From NCBI GenBank assembly GCA_910589415.1, contig OU342631.1, positions 20,460,001-20,524,000 of the forward strand: a stretch of 64,000 nucleotides of DNA, written 5' to 3'. Shown piece after piece: positions 11,715-23,963 of the stretch (position 1 is its first letter; every line of letters starts with the position of its first letter). The translations under genes and the position numbers were made by a program. The notes under the pieces are model-generated. The model searched no databases, was not told the origin of the DNA, and saw only the letters and a list, made by a program, of their open reading frames with translations. Source of the stretch: Malachius bipustulatus (lineage: Eukaryota > Arthropoda > Insecta > Coleoptera > Melyridae).

Positions 11715-12502
11715 TAGCCCAGTCAATTTATTCATGATACCTTGCAAAAGGCCCTCTATTTCCGATTTTTGGATATGTCGTTAGGACCAGTGCTAGTAGT
11801 AAAATATTTTCTATTTTTTTTTCCATTTTCTATTTTGCACGAGCGTTCTTGTGCGTTTTGCACAAATTTTTCGATTTTTTGCAATTTTGCGCCTAATATC
11901 ACCCAAACCGTGCACATCCAAAAAAATTGTAGAATAGATTTCAGAGAAAATAAAAATTTGCTGTAATTTGGTGAAGTCGTTTCTGAGATAGAGTCCTCAA
12001 TGGAATTTTGAACCTCATTTAAAAATTTTGTTACTCATCAAGTTTTTCCAAATGATATGGCGCGAGATAGGCGGTTCAGCTGGAAACATACTCTAGCTCG
12101 CTGCATTTTTGCATACGCATTTAGGCCCCTCTTAGTGTCCCAAATGCACAATGTTTGCTTTTTGGTGAAAAAAGGTGCAAATTTAGGTCTAATTTAAGGT
12201 CTAATTTTACCAGCGTAGAGGGCGCCCCAAGCACTACACGTTTGTCCCCCATGATTTTCGTCGTATAACTGCAACGGTTACCGATTGAGGCAGGGGCAGA
12301 CTATTTTGTAGCAAATTTTTTTATTGCATTGACTACAACGTGGTTTTACTAATTTACTAAGAATTGCGCGAAGCGCACAATTCTTTCATTGGCACAAAAT
12401 TGATAGGTATATTATTACCATCAATGGTCCTTACAACAAATCAAAAAATCAGAAATACCCTTTTGCAAGGAATGAACTGTTTTCATGAATAATTGTGGCC
12501 TA
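11715..12502. mobile_element. Long inverted-repeat DNA element (about 0.79 kb)
   Basis: Left-arm landmarks TTATTCATGA, CCTTGCAAAAGG, TTTCCGATTTTTGGAT and TTAGGACCA reappear reversed on the right as TGGTCCTTA, ATCAAAAAATCAGAAA, CCCTTTTGCAAGG and TCATGAATAA. Arms are diverged, suggesting an older insertion. Confidence 0.65.
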
Positions 12503-13710
12503 TTTAAAATACGAAAAACAAGGAAAATTGATCCCTATTTTGGAAATCAAGCAAAGGAAAATGACTAAACAGAGCCTTAAAATGATACCGACTCGAACAC
12601 CAAAGAAAAGATTATTAATTTCCGGGTCATTGCAGCTTGCGTACCATCCAGTTTCACGCATCACCGTTATAACCGGGAAACTTTATTTTCCCGCGTCTTC
12701 GCTATAACCGAATCCTGCAGTAGTGATAATAATATGAAAAATAAAATACATCGCACCCATTTTATTGCTCGGCTCCCGATCCCGATATATTTACGCGACC
12801 TTTCATAATTATTCCCGCGTCCCTTTTCTCCAGAGTGCACCTCGGAATTCCCACAACTAATCCCGGGAAATTAGGTGCACGTCCTTCAATGAAATATCTT
12901 CCTGTAATATAGGTAGCGCGAGTAATACAACCAATCGCCTCCACTGCATTGCAGTAAATTAGATATTTGAAATTGACGAGATAGGGTATCGGGGCGTTCG
13001 TCTGGCAGGTTGCCACACGGAACACCTTGTTTCGCAGGACTCAGCCGGAGCCCCCTTATTTATGGGTAGAATTTTTCTGCCCAGAGGAATTATTAGAGGC
13101 ACCGCGGATGCACAGCAGCTGTTGGAAGGTTTTTTATCTGCGTGGTGTTGCGAATGATTGATTATTGTTGTTTTACTGTGGGAGGGAGTTGAAGTTGGGG
13201 CAACTTGAGTGGAGTATTAAAATTGATTTGGTACCTAAGTACCCAATTCATTGAAAAAGATTGACCACGTGAATCGATTCGATTTACAGGGCGTGGTTGG
13301 TGTTGTGGTAAACGTGCAGATAGGAAAAAAATGTTGCATGAAAAAATCTGTTTCATCTTCGCAACATTAGCACTATAGTGAACATGAGGAGAATTTATAA
13401 AATTTGGTCCTAATACCTAGTTTGTTAACCTCTGCGGGAAGACGTCTCTTTGACCTAGACGACAAATCGCTCTAAAATTCTATTATGGATTTCTTTAACT
13501 TGAAACGTTGCAGGAACATAATAACAAAGACCGCTGATGCTGGTATATCTGTTGAATAAAGCAATGACATTGTGACCCTTCTCAAAATAATACAATAACC
13601 CTCCCGCGACAAGGTCTTGGTAATTTTCCAGGACCGAAATAGAAATTGCTTCATTCCTCGACTCGAACATCGACCGCGTCTTGCAACTCAGAATGCAGGA
13701 TAAGGGTAGG
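12503..13710. other. Non-repetitive non-coding stretch upstream of stathmin
   Basis: Base composition is more balanced from about 12600 to 13100, without mirror symmetry or dispersed matches that I can find. I see no coding exon. A regulatory role for a neighbouring gene is possible but unproven. Confidence 0.35.
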
Positions 13711-14116
13711 TATAGTCCAATAAAGTCTAAAAAGTCATACGTATCGATTAAGAATACACATCCTTTTGATAGTTCGATTTATTTTGTTTCATGTACGTGT
13801 TTTTATAGTAACCGTCCAGTTTGTCTAAACACTCCATCCCGCATAAATAAGTATACGTCAACATTGGTTTTGAATGAGAATTAAATGCACAGCACAGAGG
13901 ATAGAAAGTCATTACGTGAATACATTTTCTGTAGTTGTCAGTGGCTCTCAAACTGACGTAAGCGGTTCAAATCATTTTTTGAATGATTCCTTCAATAATT
14001 ACGCTCGTTCACAACTTGACAATTAACTGTTTGACATTTTCTGGTGAAATTAAAAATATTAATTCGGACGGTTAGTGAGACGTCACATCTGACTTTTTAA
14101 AGTTAATCCTACTATA
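13711..14116. mobile_element. MITE, long form (about 0.4 kb)
   Basis: Terminal repeats resemble TATAGTNNAATTAAGTTTAA followed by AAAGTCA. Most of the interior (from TTGGTTTTGAATGAGAATTA at about 13863 to the right end) matches the element at 23512-23787. This copy has roughly 110 additional bases after the left terminus. Confidence 0.8.
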
Positions 14117-14279
14117 GTATTATTTGTATTGTGATTGCGTCCTTTGTATCTCTATCTAGTCCCCTATAATAACAAAATACTATCCCCCCCAACCAACTCC
14201 CAAGTATTATTAAGCGATGCAGGAAAGGAATCGATGCGAACGACGCTAATAAGTCTTGGGACTTGATTGGATAATAATA

Positions 14280-14530
14280 AGACTTCCCGGGGACTGTTGC
14301 TGGTCGAGTCGGAACAGAAGTATAAAAGAGAGGGACGTCAGACGTCCTGGTACCGTGAATTGAGGACCGCGCGGACAGGCCTTGGGTTGCCTAGGCCTTA
14401 TCGATCTACGTCGACGTCGCCGGCGACGCCAGGGAGTCTGTCTGGGAGCGGCGCCCATTACGATTGCATGCATCCAGACGCCGCCTCAGAGAGGGCCCGC
14501 TACGTCATCCGGGAGCGTTGGAAGTAGGGG
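14280..14530 (+). promoter_or_regulatory. Possible TATA promoter / leader region 0.5-0.75 kb upstream of stathmin exons
   Basis: TATAAAAG lies at about 14321, followed by a GC-rich stretch with GACGTC palindromes and CGCGGAC-like sequence. It is the only promoter-like segment close upstream of the first visible stathmin exon at 15044 and has the same orientation. However, I could not find a coding first exon with a fitting donor here, so the link to stathmin is inference. Confidence 0.3.
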
Positions 14531-15043
14531 GAATCGGTGTTCGAGGATGCAGATGTGAATGTTCAACTTGCTGCGAGGAGGAATGTTTTGTCAGAACTTA
14601 ATTACCGGGGGAATTTGATTTCCTTTTGAGAAAATTAAGAAAAATATATAATAGTTTTTTATGTTTCTGATACAGGAGATTGCACTAAATAATTTCGTAC
14701 AGCTCTCTGAAGAGAATTAATGTTTTCAGATTCCGGCCTATAAGAAAATCGAATTTTTGAGAGCATTCCAATTATTTCAACTGTCAGAAATATCTCGAGC
14801 TTAAAAATTCCGGTTGATATAAAAGCGAAAAATACACAGAATAAGAAAATGTAATTCCGCTTTATAATGCACACCTGTAAGACGAAACGACTACTTTACA
14901 AGGAGCATTAAAGTCGTCCCAGGCGCTCGACGAGCGTCTTGCAAATTGAATTCATTAACGGCCTTCCTACCGCTACTACTTTCCTCGCCACAGTCGCTTA
15001 TTTTCTCTTCGGCTAATCTGACTTGTTTTTCCGCTTTCCCCAG

Positions 15044-18000
15044 CAACTGAAGTTCGCTGCCAGGAAAAGACCCGAGGTGGCCTGCGCTACGACTATGTCC
15101 TTAGCCAGGAAGTTAAGGCAAACCCGCCCAAGAAGACCGTTTCTCCGAAGAACAGCATGTCCGTGGAGGAGATTGAGGAGAAACTCAAAGCAGCTGAAGA
15201 GAGAAGACAGGTGAGCGATTATTTTTGTGCTTTATAAAAAAAGAAAATTTAAGCGACGTGTGTAAAATGTCGTAAACTAGTAATTTTCTTCATTGTTGCA
15301 TAATTTTTTTTTAATGGATGTGTAAAAATGTATATTAAAACTATTTGCGAGATAAACCTTGACTTCACTTCCGGGTTTCTTTATCTATTTCAGCAATTTG
15401 AATCAAACAAGATCGCCGCGATAGCCGCTAAAATGGTTAAAATTGAAGAGGCATCCCGCAAGAAGGACGAGCAAACCAGTCAGTTCATCAGCGCGACCAA
15501 AGAGGCTTTGGATCAAAAAATGGAACACCACACGGAAAAACGTGAGGCGTACATTTCTGATCTCAAAACCAAACTCAAGGTTGGATATTATACCATTTTG
15601 ATTTCCTGTTATAGTTGCATAAAACCTCACTTTATACCTCTCTGAGTATATAGCAAAAGCTTAAAACGTTAAAAAATTTAAACATTTCCTCATTTTCGAA
15701 TAGGATCACATTGAAAATGTGGAGAAAACTCGCCTTTCGATCGAGCAGCAAACCGAAGAGGTCAGATCGGCGATCGAGGAGAAACTAAAAACCGCATCGG
15801 CTCAGAGGGATGAAAACATCAAAAAAATGCTGGAGCGCCTTAAAGAACATGTAAGTCTTTTTTGAACACAACCCGTAAAGATTTTATTATTTTACTATTA
15901 TTATTATTATTATTATTATTTAAGCACAGATCATTGTTTTATTTTATTATTTTTTCACCTGCTTGCATGTTTTTGTGCGTCGTATTTGTAGGAAGATCAG
16001 GTGCAAAAAGTGCGCACTATAAACGCCGTAAAATTTCAACAACTCGAGGCCGTAGTGCAGGAAAAGCTCGAGCAGGCTCAGAACAGGAGGAAGCAGTTAG
16101 AGCAAGAGCAAAAAGAAAAGCTTCGCTCTCATGTATGTGTATTTTTTATTTTCGCTTGATTTTTGTTTTGTTTCGTTTTATTGAAACCAAAACATAGAGG
16201 AACTCATTCTGCTGATCTAAAATAATCCCGGAGCTTCGAGCTAGGCTCTCTGTTTAATGTCTCCACGTCTCTCTGTGGGATGAGTCCCTCTATTTCGGTC
16301 TTAATGGGAATGTATGTGCACATTATTATTCCTGTAGAATACTCGCAACGTGGAGATAAAGCAGGCAATCCAGTCGACGACCGAAGTACGTAAGACGGAA
16401 GTTTCCACTCTTATAGAAAATAAGCTCAGCATCGCAGAGCAGAAACGGGAGAAGGAGCTCCTGAAGAAAATCGAAACGGCCAAGCAATACGTACGTAAAT
16501 ATATTTCTCATATTCACATCGCTTATCTACTACAGAGGCGGACGTTTGTTATTTTAGGATTGGTTATTTATTTTTAGGGGCCTTGTAGGCCGGGATTGGG
16601 ATATCAAGGCTCCATTTTTTCCATTAGCGTCCTTGTAATAACGGTTCCGTTTTGAATGGTCCAGAATATTGATTTTTAATTCCCACTATACAGGGTGTAT
16701 CAACTCCATTTAGACAGCGATAAAGGGCATGGGGATCTCGTCAAGAGGACACGTTTTTTATTTAAAGTTTTTGAATTTGAACCCTCAGTCCTGAAATCTG
16801 CTAGCCGACTTCCGGTTTTTTGTTTTTGGCTCTAGTTCAGGCATTTTTAAGTTTTAGGCGGAACGAAAGCTAGTTTTGACTTAACTTCTATTACAACTTT
16901 CTCATTGGAATCAAGTTCCTATCTGTAATGTATCCAAATTGTCGACATGTCAAAGAAGTATAACAAAACATTAATCAAAATGGACTTGTAATGGATTTAA
17001 TCCTCCAAAAGAATGGTCTAGAAGCTCCGACAAGGTTTTTTCCCAACATTCTTCATCGTTCTTTCTATATACATATTTCTGTTAATCTAGAAAATTTTCG
17101 CAGATTCAAGCAATTTTTTGGAGGATCTTTTTTGCTTAAAGTCATTCAACATTAAACTCAGCAATGACTGCTTCTTTTTCCGGGCTACATTGCAAACCAT
17201 ACCATTTTTGGACTTTGAATTTAAAGGCATGGAAATGACTGGACTCCTCCAAAATTTTATTTAATTTATCTAACTTCAACATTTTGGTCAATTACTTTGA
17301 GAACCTTTTTTTGTAACTCCCAACTTTACAAAATGACTCTGATTTCTTGAGCGCTAAATTCTTTTTCATAAATCATTATTAAAAATTTAAGTGGTCCATT
17401 AATCCCGAACCGCTATCTTTAATTTATTGGGAGGGAGGAATTGATAGGTTTGTCTCAGTGATCCGCCTCTGTTTATATTTTATTTTTATATTTTTGAATC
17501 ATAATCTTTATTTGGGTTTATTCGTTCATCTTTTTATTTATCCATCACATTTCCATTTAGAATGAAAAGGCCGTCGAGGTGAAACAGATCATAGAATCAA
17601 CAGAGGAATCACGTAAGACTGAAACTGTAAATAAGTTAGAAAATAAACTTACAGCCGCCGAACAGAAGCGCGAGAAAGAGATCCAGAAGAAATTGGAAAC
17701 AATTAAGAAATTCGTACGTATTTTTAATTCTTCTTCCCATTATTATTATTATTGTCAAGGTTAAGTTCATTGTAAGTTGGGTGGGGTTGATTGTTGATGA
17801 GCCGTGGAAGATTTCTACCCTTCTACCAAAGGGGTTTCACTGCCTTCCTTGATAGCCCGTTATTGATAAAATCGATAGTAATTTTAATAATATAGTAAAA
17901 TTTATTGATCTACCAATTTTCAAGGCTATTTTTTAATACCCTGTTGCCAGTGTAAATTTCAGATCCTAGAATTTTTGCCAAAAAAGCAGGATTTAAAATA

Positions 18001-21000
18001 TTTTGACAAGTTGTAGGTATAAGTAAATAGAATTTCGATTTTGTAATTAGGTATGTAGTTTTGAAATTTGTAAAACAGAACCATTTAAAACAAATTGAAA
18101 AATATTATATTTACGAAAGTTGAAGAAAATTAAATTATTGTTTGCTTACTTCAGTAAAATTTACAAAAATGAAAAATTAATTATTAAAATCTCAATTAGC
18201 TTCCGAAAAATGGCACATTTGGGTTCTGAATTTTAAAAAAATAATTTTTTCAACTAAACTTCCTAGGTAGGTAAAAATTCGGTAGGTATATCTGCATTAG
18301 ACTCGACAGGTTTTAGAAAAGCGCAAAGTACCTACCTACTTGTTGCCGATTTTTTTATTTTTATTTTTTCAATGAAATCAATGGAAATTTGATGCCTATT
18401 TTTGGTGGATGCTGTTCCTATACAGGATGGTCCAGTTTTGTAGTGATACTCTAAAAAGATTTTCTAATCCAGTGGCATAGATCTGGGTATGTCGTTACCT
18501 TTTTTTTATATATAATTTCTATGCCAGTGACTTTAATGCCAATATGACATTTTTGATAGAAACGTCGTGTTGTTTGCAAGAGAAAAGTCATCTTTAGCTT
18601 TTGTCTTATGATGCACCAAGATACTTCAAGTATCAAGACACCAAGGTAAAATATAAAAATCAATAGTAATGACTAATGAGTATTTCCAGAAATCAATAAT
18701 TTCTGTGATCATTATTGAAGCATGTTGTATTACAAAAAACTTGCATGCGTTCCTACATTGTGAAATATCTTGAAAACAGTGCGTTTTATGACAAAAATTT
18801 AACATAACTTTTTCCCTCTAAACAAAACGAGGTATCTAAAAAAATGTCACGTTTGCATTAAAGTCAGTGGCGTAGAAACTATTAAAAAAAAAGGTAACTG
18901 GATACCCAGATCTCCATTGGAAGAGATAATGTTTCAATGGTTACCTACCTAATTCACATACCTAAATCACATCCTGTACTTCAATCATTATTGGTACAAC
19001 TGCTATAAAAAATTTAAAATTATTCCATCAGCCAATTTTTGCATATTTCAAAAACTCTTATAATTTGATAAACACCTGTTTTTTCTGAACGAAGAATTTC
19101 CCTTATAGTTCATAGGTAGTTCATAAAGCAACTCATTGTTTTTCAATTCTCTGTCGTTTCTTGAATTAAATGCATAAATAAACTGGACCACCGTGTATAA
19201 TTGCGATCTAGATGTGTATGAAATTTCAAAACTGAACCAAATTTTGTTATTTGATGGTTGACTCTTTTTATTTATTTACACAAACTGGTCAGAATGTAAC
19301 AGAAGAAATGGTAAGGGTTTTCTCAAAACTTTGTGTCGTAAACAGGAAAATCTATGAAGGAATTTATTTAATTTATGGAATTCTCTTGATCCATTTTTTT
19401 ATACAATAAATTGGCCGAAAAATTGGTGACCAGGTTCTTTGGATCCGGATTTTTTTATGAAATCAGGTCTTAGCCCTAAGGGCTAAAATCAATAAACTTG
19501 CAGTGTTAATTAGAAATGTAAAGTTCAATTGGGTTTTCCGGCCAGTGAGCGCCAAAAAGTTGGCTCCATATGGAAAGTAGGTAGGTATTTTTGTTAAAAA
19601 AATTGCCTGCCTGAAAACTTATTCTTTGGCGAAGTGAGATGTTTTTTTTTTAACTGAAAATAAGCAAAAATTGCAATTTTTCGAAAATTGGGCATATTTT
19701 GGTTGTATTTTTCATAGTACATACCTACTTACGTCGATTTTAGTTCACTTGATAATATCAAAGCCCTAAAATAAGTGATTTTTTATAGATTCTCACAAAT
19801 TGAGTTTTTAATTTTTGGAATGCATTTATTCAAAATTTTAGGTACAGACTAAATTATTAGTTTCAAAAATGGAAGTGCTTTTTAGTGAAAAATTTCATTT
19901 TTTCTTATGGTAGCAAACAATACAACTTTTTATTATTCCTTCACATGTCTATTATTGGCCGAAAATTAATATTTGTAAAAATAATTAGAAAAGCTTATTA
20001 GAAAATTAAACAGCCCCTCTAACGGCCAATATTATAAACGCTGGTTAAGTTAACTGGCCGATTTCTGTGGTCGTTTCTGGAAAAGATATACAGTGTGTGT
20101 CTCAGGCATGGTACACCCCCTTTTTTTCTTTATTTTTGGAGATAATTTTTTGAAATTTGCGCATATTCTCGAGAATATGTGAACGTCGCATATTCTCGAT
20201 AGAGCGCAATTTTTAGCAGAAAATTAAATTTTTTCCCACATCTGGTTTTTCCGGAAATGTTACCAACTTTTTATTTTTAAATGGGACACCCTATATATTA
20301 TTATATTTTTGGATTCTATACATTATTTGTACGAATCCAACAGTACCACATAAGTACCATTTTAAATGTCAAATTTGTTTTTATTTAATTTTTTATTTCC
20401 CAATTATAGTGTGCCATGACTATTTTGTTTTACTCATCCAATAAGATCATCTAATGCTAAAAAAATAGAATTTGTGTTCAAAGTACTAAATTAAGTGATT
20501 TATGGATAAATAATCCGCACCGAATGATTTTTTGAGCTGAATTCATTTTTTTCAAATGGTACCATATTGGTACCGAGGTACCATCTACTAGTACTTCCAA
20601 TAAGGGACATTTTGATGTATAAATTTTGCATCTGTGACGAACACAACTGAAGTCATGGCACACTATAATTGAGAAATAAAAAATTAAATAAAAACAAATA
20701 TGACATTTAAAATGGTACTTATGTGGTATTGTTGGATTCGTACAAATGTATAGAATCCAAAAATATAATAATATATAGGGTGTCCCATTTAAAAATAAAA
20801 AGTTGGTAACATTTCCGGAAAAACCGGATGTGGGAAAGAATTCAATTTTCTGCTAAAAAGTGCGCTCTATCGAGAATATGCGACGTACCAAATTTCAAAA
20901 AATTATCTCAAAAAATACAGAAACAAAAGGGGGTGTACCATGATGTGACACACACTGTAGACTATAGGTCGAAATTATTGCAATTTAATTACTCTTGGCA

Positions 21001-21931
21001 TAAAAGGGATTACAAAAATTTTAATAAAAGTTATTCGAGGTCAATATTAGCTTCAAAATCGGGCCCATAAATCTGCCAGTTAACTTAACCAGCGTTTATA
21101 ATATTGGCCGTAAATTAATTTTAAAGTAATCGGTAATCTTAATAAGGGCATTATTGTATTTTCAGCTAGGAATACAAATTTTGAAAAAAGCTATACAAAA
21201 ATTGATGTTTTTTTGGGTTTGAAGTTATCAAGTGAGCTATAATAAAATTGAAACTAAATAAACCAATCGAAATCTTGCCCAGTTTTTGTGAAATTGTATT
21301 TTCATGGTTTCACAATTTTAAACAAAGCTATTTTCTCACTAATTAAAAAAACACTTTGAACATCTGGTTAGAGATTTTTGCCTAAAAAATTTTAACAAAT
21401 TTTTGGGCGGTCCCACAAAATTTCATTTTTCTCAAATTGGATTTTTTGTGGTTTTCCGGTTTACTCTTTCTACTTACTGGTCGAAATATAAATCTGGTCC
21501 GAAAGTAACAGACAGGACAAAAGTTAAAATCTTTGTCTAATGTATCTGTAAAAAATATTTCTAATCCTACAAACCATCCTCAGAACTGAAAGTCAGAAGT
21601 GTTGAAATTGATCAGCTCTGTCTGAATCTGAAAATAGGTTTCCCGTAGTTTATGGGTAGGTATACTGTTTCTATTCAAGTTTATAGATGGTATGTATGTA
21701 CTTATAAAAGTAGCAGTAGGGAAGTTTCAGCCTCAGCCTCCATTTCCAGTGTCAAAACAATATGGGATACAGGGTGCAGTGAAATCCTGATGATGAAATT
21801 GAGTGGTGGAAATTTTTCAATTTCTCTGATATTATTGTATCTAATTTTTGTACTGTGATTTTTAGGAGAAACGCGCAGAAGTGGTGCGCCAGAACAAGGC
21901 AAATCTGGCAAAGGCGCCATCATCTGAATAA
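15044..21931 (+). CDS. stai: Stathmin (tubulin-sequestering protein), 5' coding end missing
   Basis: Cytosolic coiled protein that binds alpha/beta-tubulin and promotes microtubule disassembly. Exons: 15044-15210, 15394-15579, 15704-15850, 15992-16132, 16338-16490, 17561-17713, 21866-21931 (stop TAA). The first visible exon enters in phase 1 and all later junctions are phase 0, so exon(s) carrying the start codon lie upstream and were not found. These exons give 336 residues. The first encodes the stathmin-like start (EVRCQEKTRGGLRYDYVLSQ) and the hallmark MSVEEIEEKLKAAEERRQ. Exons 2-6 each hold one helical unit with a KL..A..KR-like core, and the last ends VRQNKANLAK. Exons 5 and 6 are a tandem duplicate (30 of 51 residues identical by hand alignment). 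The exon 2 donor (AAG/GTTGGA) is weak. The call is firm from motif order; isoform use is unknown. Confidence 0.95.
15882..15922. repeat. (TTA)n microsatellite in stathmin intron 3
   Basis: Simple ATT/TTA trinucleotide run immediately downstream of exon 3; likely length-polymorphic. No coding relevance. Confidence 0.85.
16532..17480. mobile_element. Possible transposon in stathmin intron 5
   Basis: ACAGAGGCGGA near 16532 is mirrored by TCCGCCTCTGT near 17470. The same GAGGCGGAC end word occurs at about 39360 (reversed near 39785) inside another element. A lone TACAGGGTG lies at 16692. Beyond the ends I could not establish symmetry, so this is a tentative element filling most of the 1.07 kb intron between the two duplicated exons. 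Confidence 0.4.
18421..19197. mobile_element. Inverted-repeat element in stathmin intron 6 (about 0.78 kb)
   Basis: Ends are TACAGGATGGTCCAGTTT and the complement of TACACGGTGGTCCAGTTT. Inside, CAGTGGCATAGATCTGGGTA and AGTGACTTTAATGCC are mirrored by TACCCAGATCTCCATTGG and GCATTAAAGTCAGTGGC. Related words (ACTAAAATCAGTGGCGTA) occur at about 38160, so the family is dispersed. Confidence 0.75.
20021..21111. mobile_element. Nearly perfect 1.09-kb palindrome in stathmin intron 6
   Basis: Starts AACGGCCAATATTATAAACG and ends with its complement. Mirror identity continues inward through CTGGTTAAGTTAACTGGC, GGTACACCCCC, GCATATTCTCGA, GGACACCCTATATA and AGTGTGCCATGAC to the centre near 20565. Arms are over 500 bases with few mismatches, so it is recent or kept homogeneous. 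No transposase ORF. A shorter relative lies at 49282-49506. Confidence 0.9.
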
Positions 21932-22520
21932 ACCGGCTGAACTCCTGATTTAGTTTTAAAGTATTCTTGCTTTCATCAGAGCGTCTGTAACATTGTCGCT
22001 CCAAATCCAATACCTATGTATGATATATCATTTTGAGATGAGAAGATTATCATTAGTCAATACTTCTCACTACATATTGCTTTTTAGACTGACCATTCAT
22101 TCAACATTATTTTTTTCTATATTATTATTTTGTGTGTATGATACCTATTTGATGTATTTTTGAATATATGTCGTACTTTTATCGATGCTCATTTATATTC
22201 GTGTGGTTTTAATTTGTTAGTTTTAGAATTAAGGTTTTATTTTCTCCATAATAGTAAAATAAATATGTGTCCATGAAGTGAATTTACAATTTTACATTAG
22301 AAGGCAAGAAATTAGGTATTTAAACTGACCAGCTAGCTTTAGCGTTCTGTGAAGTGGAGCTTCAGAAATATTTTGCACATTTCACTGGTGTTAATGTAAG
22401 GATCATTTGTAATGACTAATCTTTAGGTAAGGATATAGTTAGGCAGGTAATCACACTTTCGGTCAAAAAAACACTCCTGGCATACACTAGTTTTCAACTT
22501 TGATGTGTTGAATAAAAATG
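21932..22520 (+). other. Stathmin 3'UTR with two poly(A) signals
   Basis: Non-coding sequence directly after the stathmin stop. AATAAA occurs at 22258-22263 and again at 22511-22516, the most plausible polyadenylation signals. The true end could be further downstream, since T-rich, repeat-free sequence continues to about 23500. Confidence 0.55.
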
Positions 22521-23511
22521 TGAATTTCAAAATCGAATTCCGATTTTTTTTTGTCTTTAATAGAAGGGCAGCTTTAATTAAGGATGTTGACATTATTACG
22601 GCAAAAAGTGTTGCATACAGTAAGAGACTATTAGAATTTTTTTACATATCGTAGTGTACTCACATTCTTTTACTATATTCAACCTGAATATCTCTTTGCT
22701 TTCTTGTTTATCTTCAGATATGTAGTATTTTTATTAGGTATGTTTATTAGAAAGTTTGTTCGAGGGGTGTATTTTTTGAACGATCTAGGATAGTGTGTTA
22801 ACAATGTTTTTTATATAAGCTCTAGTATTAAGGTGCTGTTTTGAACAAAAACTTAGCTCATGAATAATTTTCTTCTTAACAAATAAGATGGAGCAAACTA
22901 CTTGTAAATGTTATATATCACTATTAAAACAACCGCCTCCGTGCTGCCTTGTGTGTATGTGAAACTGAACGACTGAATAATGTTATGCTTCATGCGGTGG
23001 TTATTTAAATTTATTCCTTCAGGATAATTAACATTATCTAATTGTCTCTCAAGCGAATACTCTTAAATAATGATACTAGCTTCTGTGATGAGTTGATTTT
23101 TTCAAATATAAATTTATTGTAAACAAAGAGAAATATTTAGCTAAACATGTGTAATGATAAATGTAGCATTATTTGTGGAATGCTGAGCAGTTCATATTAT
23201 ATTGTATATCCTACATATTATCAATAACAACTATTGTCTGTTTTAATAGAATATCCTTCCTGTTTTCCATCACATTACATCAAAATGATGTTTTTTGGTT
23301 CTTATTACCTGTGGATTATGTTATATAACTGATTTATTTTACTGATTATACTACTAATGTTGCTTGAATATAATATTACGAAAAATACTGAGTTTCATTA
23401 CTTTATAACTGGATAAAAAAGGAAACTTTTCTAATAATAAATGATCTTCAATAACAGTAATAAAAAATGTACCTTTAATTGGAAACTTTTTCACCTCAAT
23501 ACCACACAATA
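22521..23511. other. AT-rich non-coding stretch, possible extended 3'UTR
   Basis: No gene, RNA or clear transposon end is seen. It lacks the inverted-repeat signature typical of the rest of the window, which would fit an extended stathmin 3'UTR. Confidence 0.35.
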
Positions 23512-23787
23512 TATAGTACAATTAAGTTTAAAAAGTCATATCGATCATTGGTTTTGAATGAGAATTAAATGGACAGAACAAAGGATAAAATGCCATTATA
23601 TGTGAATAAATTTTATGTAGTTGTCAGTGGCTCTCAAACTGACTTAAACCATTCAATTAATTGCTTGAATGATTCCTTCATTAATTTACGCTCTTTCACA
23701 CCTTGACATTTTCTGGTGTAAGAAAAATCTTAATTCGACCGGTTAGTATGACGTCACATATGACTTTTTAAACTTAATCCTACCATA
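23512..23787. mobile_element. MITE, short form (about 0.28 kb)
   Basis: The 20-base terminal word ATTAAGTTTAAAAAGTCATA at about 23521 is repeated exactly in reverse near 23760-23780. The interior (TTGGTTTTGAATGAGAATTA, GTGGCTCTCAAACTGAC) matches 13863-14116. It lacks about 110 bases present in the longer copy. Confidence 0.88.
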
Positions 23788-23963
23788 CCGTGTTGGATGA
23801 TGATACTAGATAAAGGATTTTTGAGTGTAGAGAGGAAACTACACTCAAGAGAGAGAGAGAGAGAATGCATTGTCATTGTATATCCCAGTTGAATTACTTG
23901 CCAGACTTTCAATATGACAACATACAATTTATCTATCCTCTCCTAACATGTATCACCACTACA

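Noticed and set aside
14267..14527. 86-codon plus-strand frame, with an overlapping arginine-rich minus-strand frame
   Set aside because: Both strands are open at once in GC-rich DNA and neither resembles a protein family; no splice link to stathmin fits.
15328..16197. Open frames of 105 and 111 codons over the stathmin exons
   Set aside because: They are real exons read through into introns, or shifted frames of the exons; the spliced stathmin model explains them.
20828..21070. 80-codon frame in the 1.09 kb palindrome
   Set aside because: Part of the inverted-repeat arm; not protein-like.
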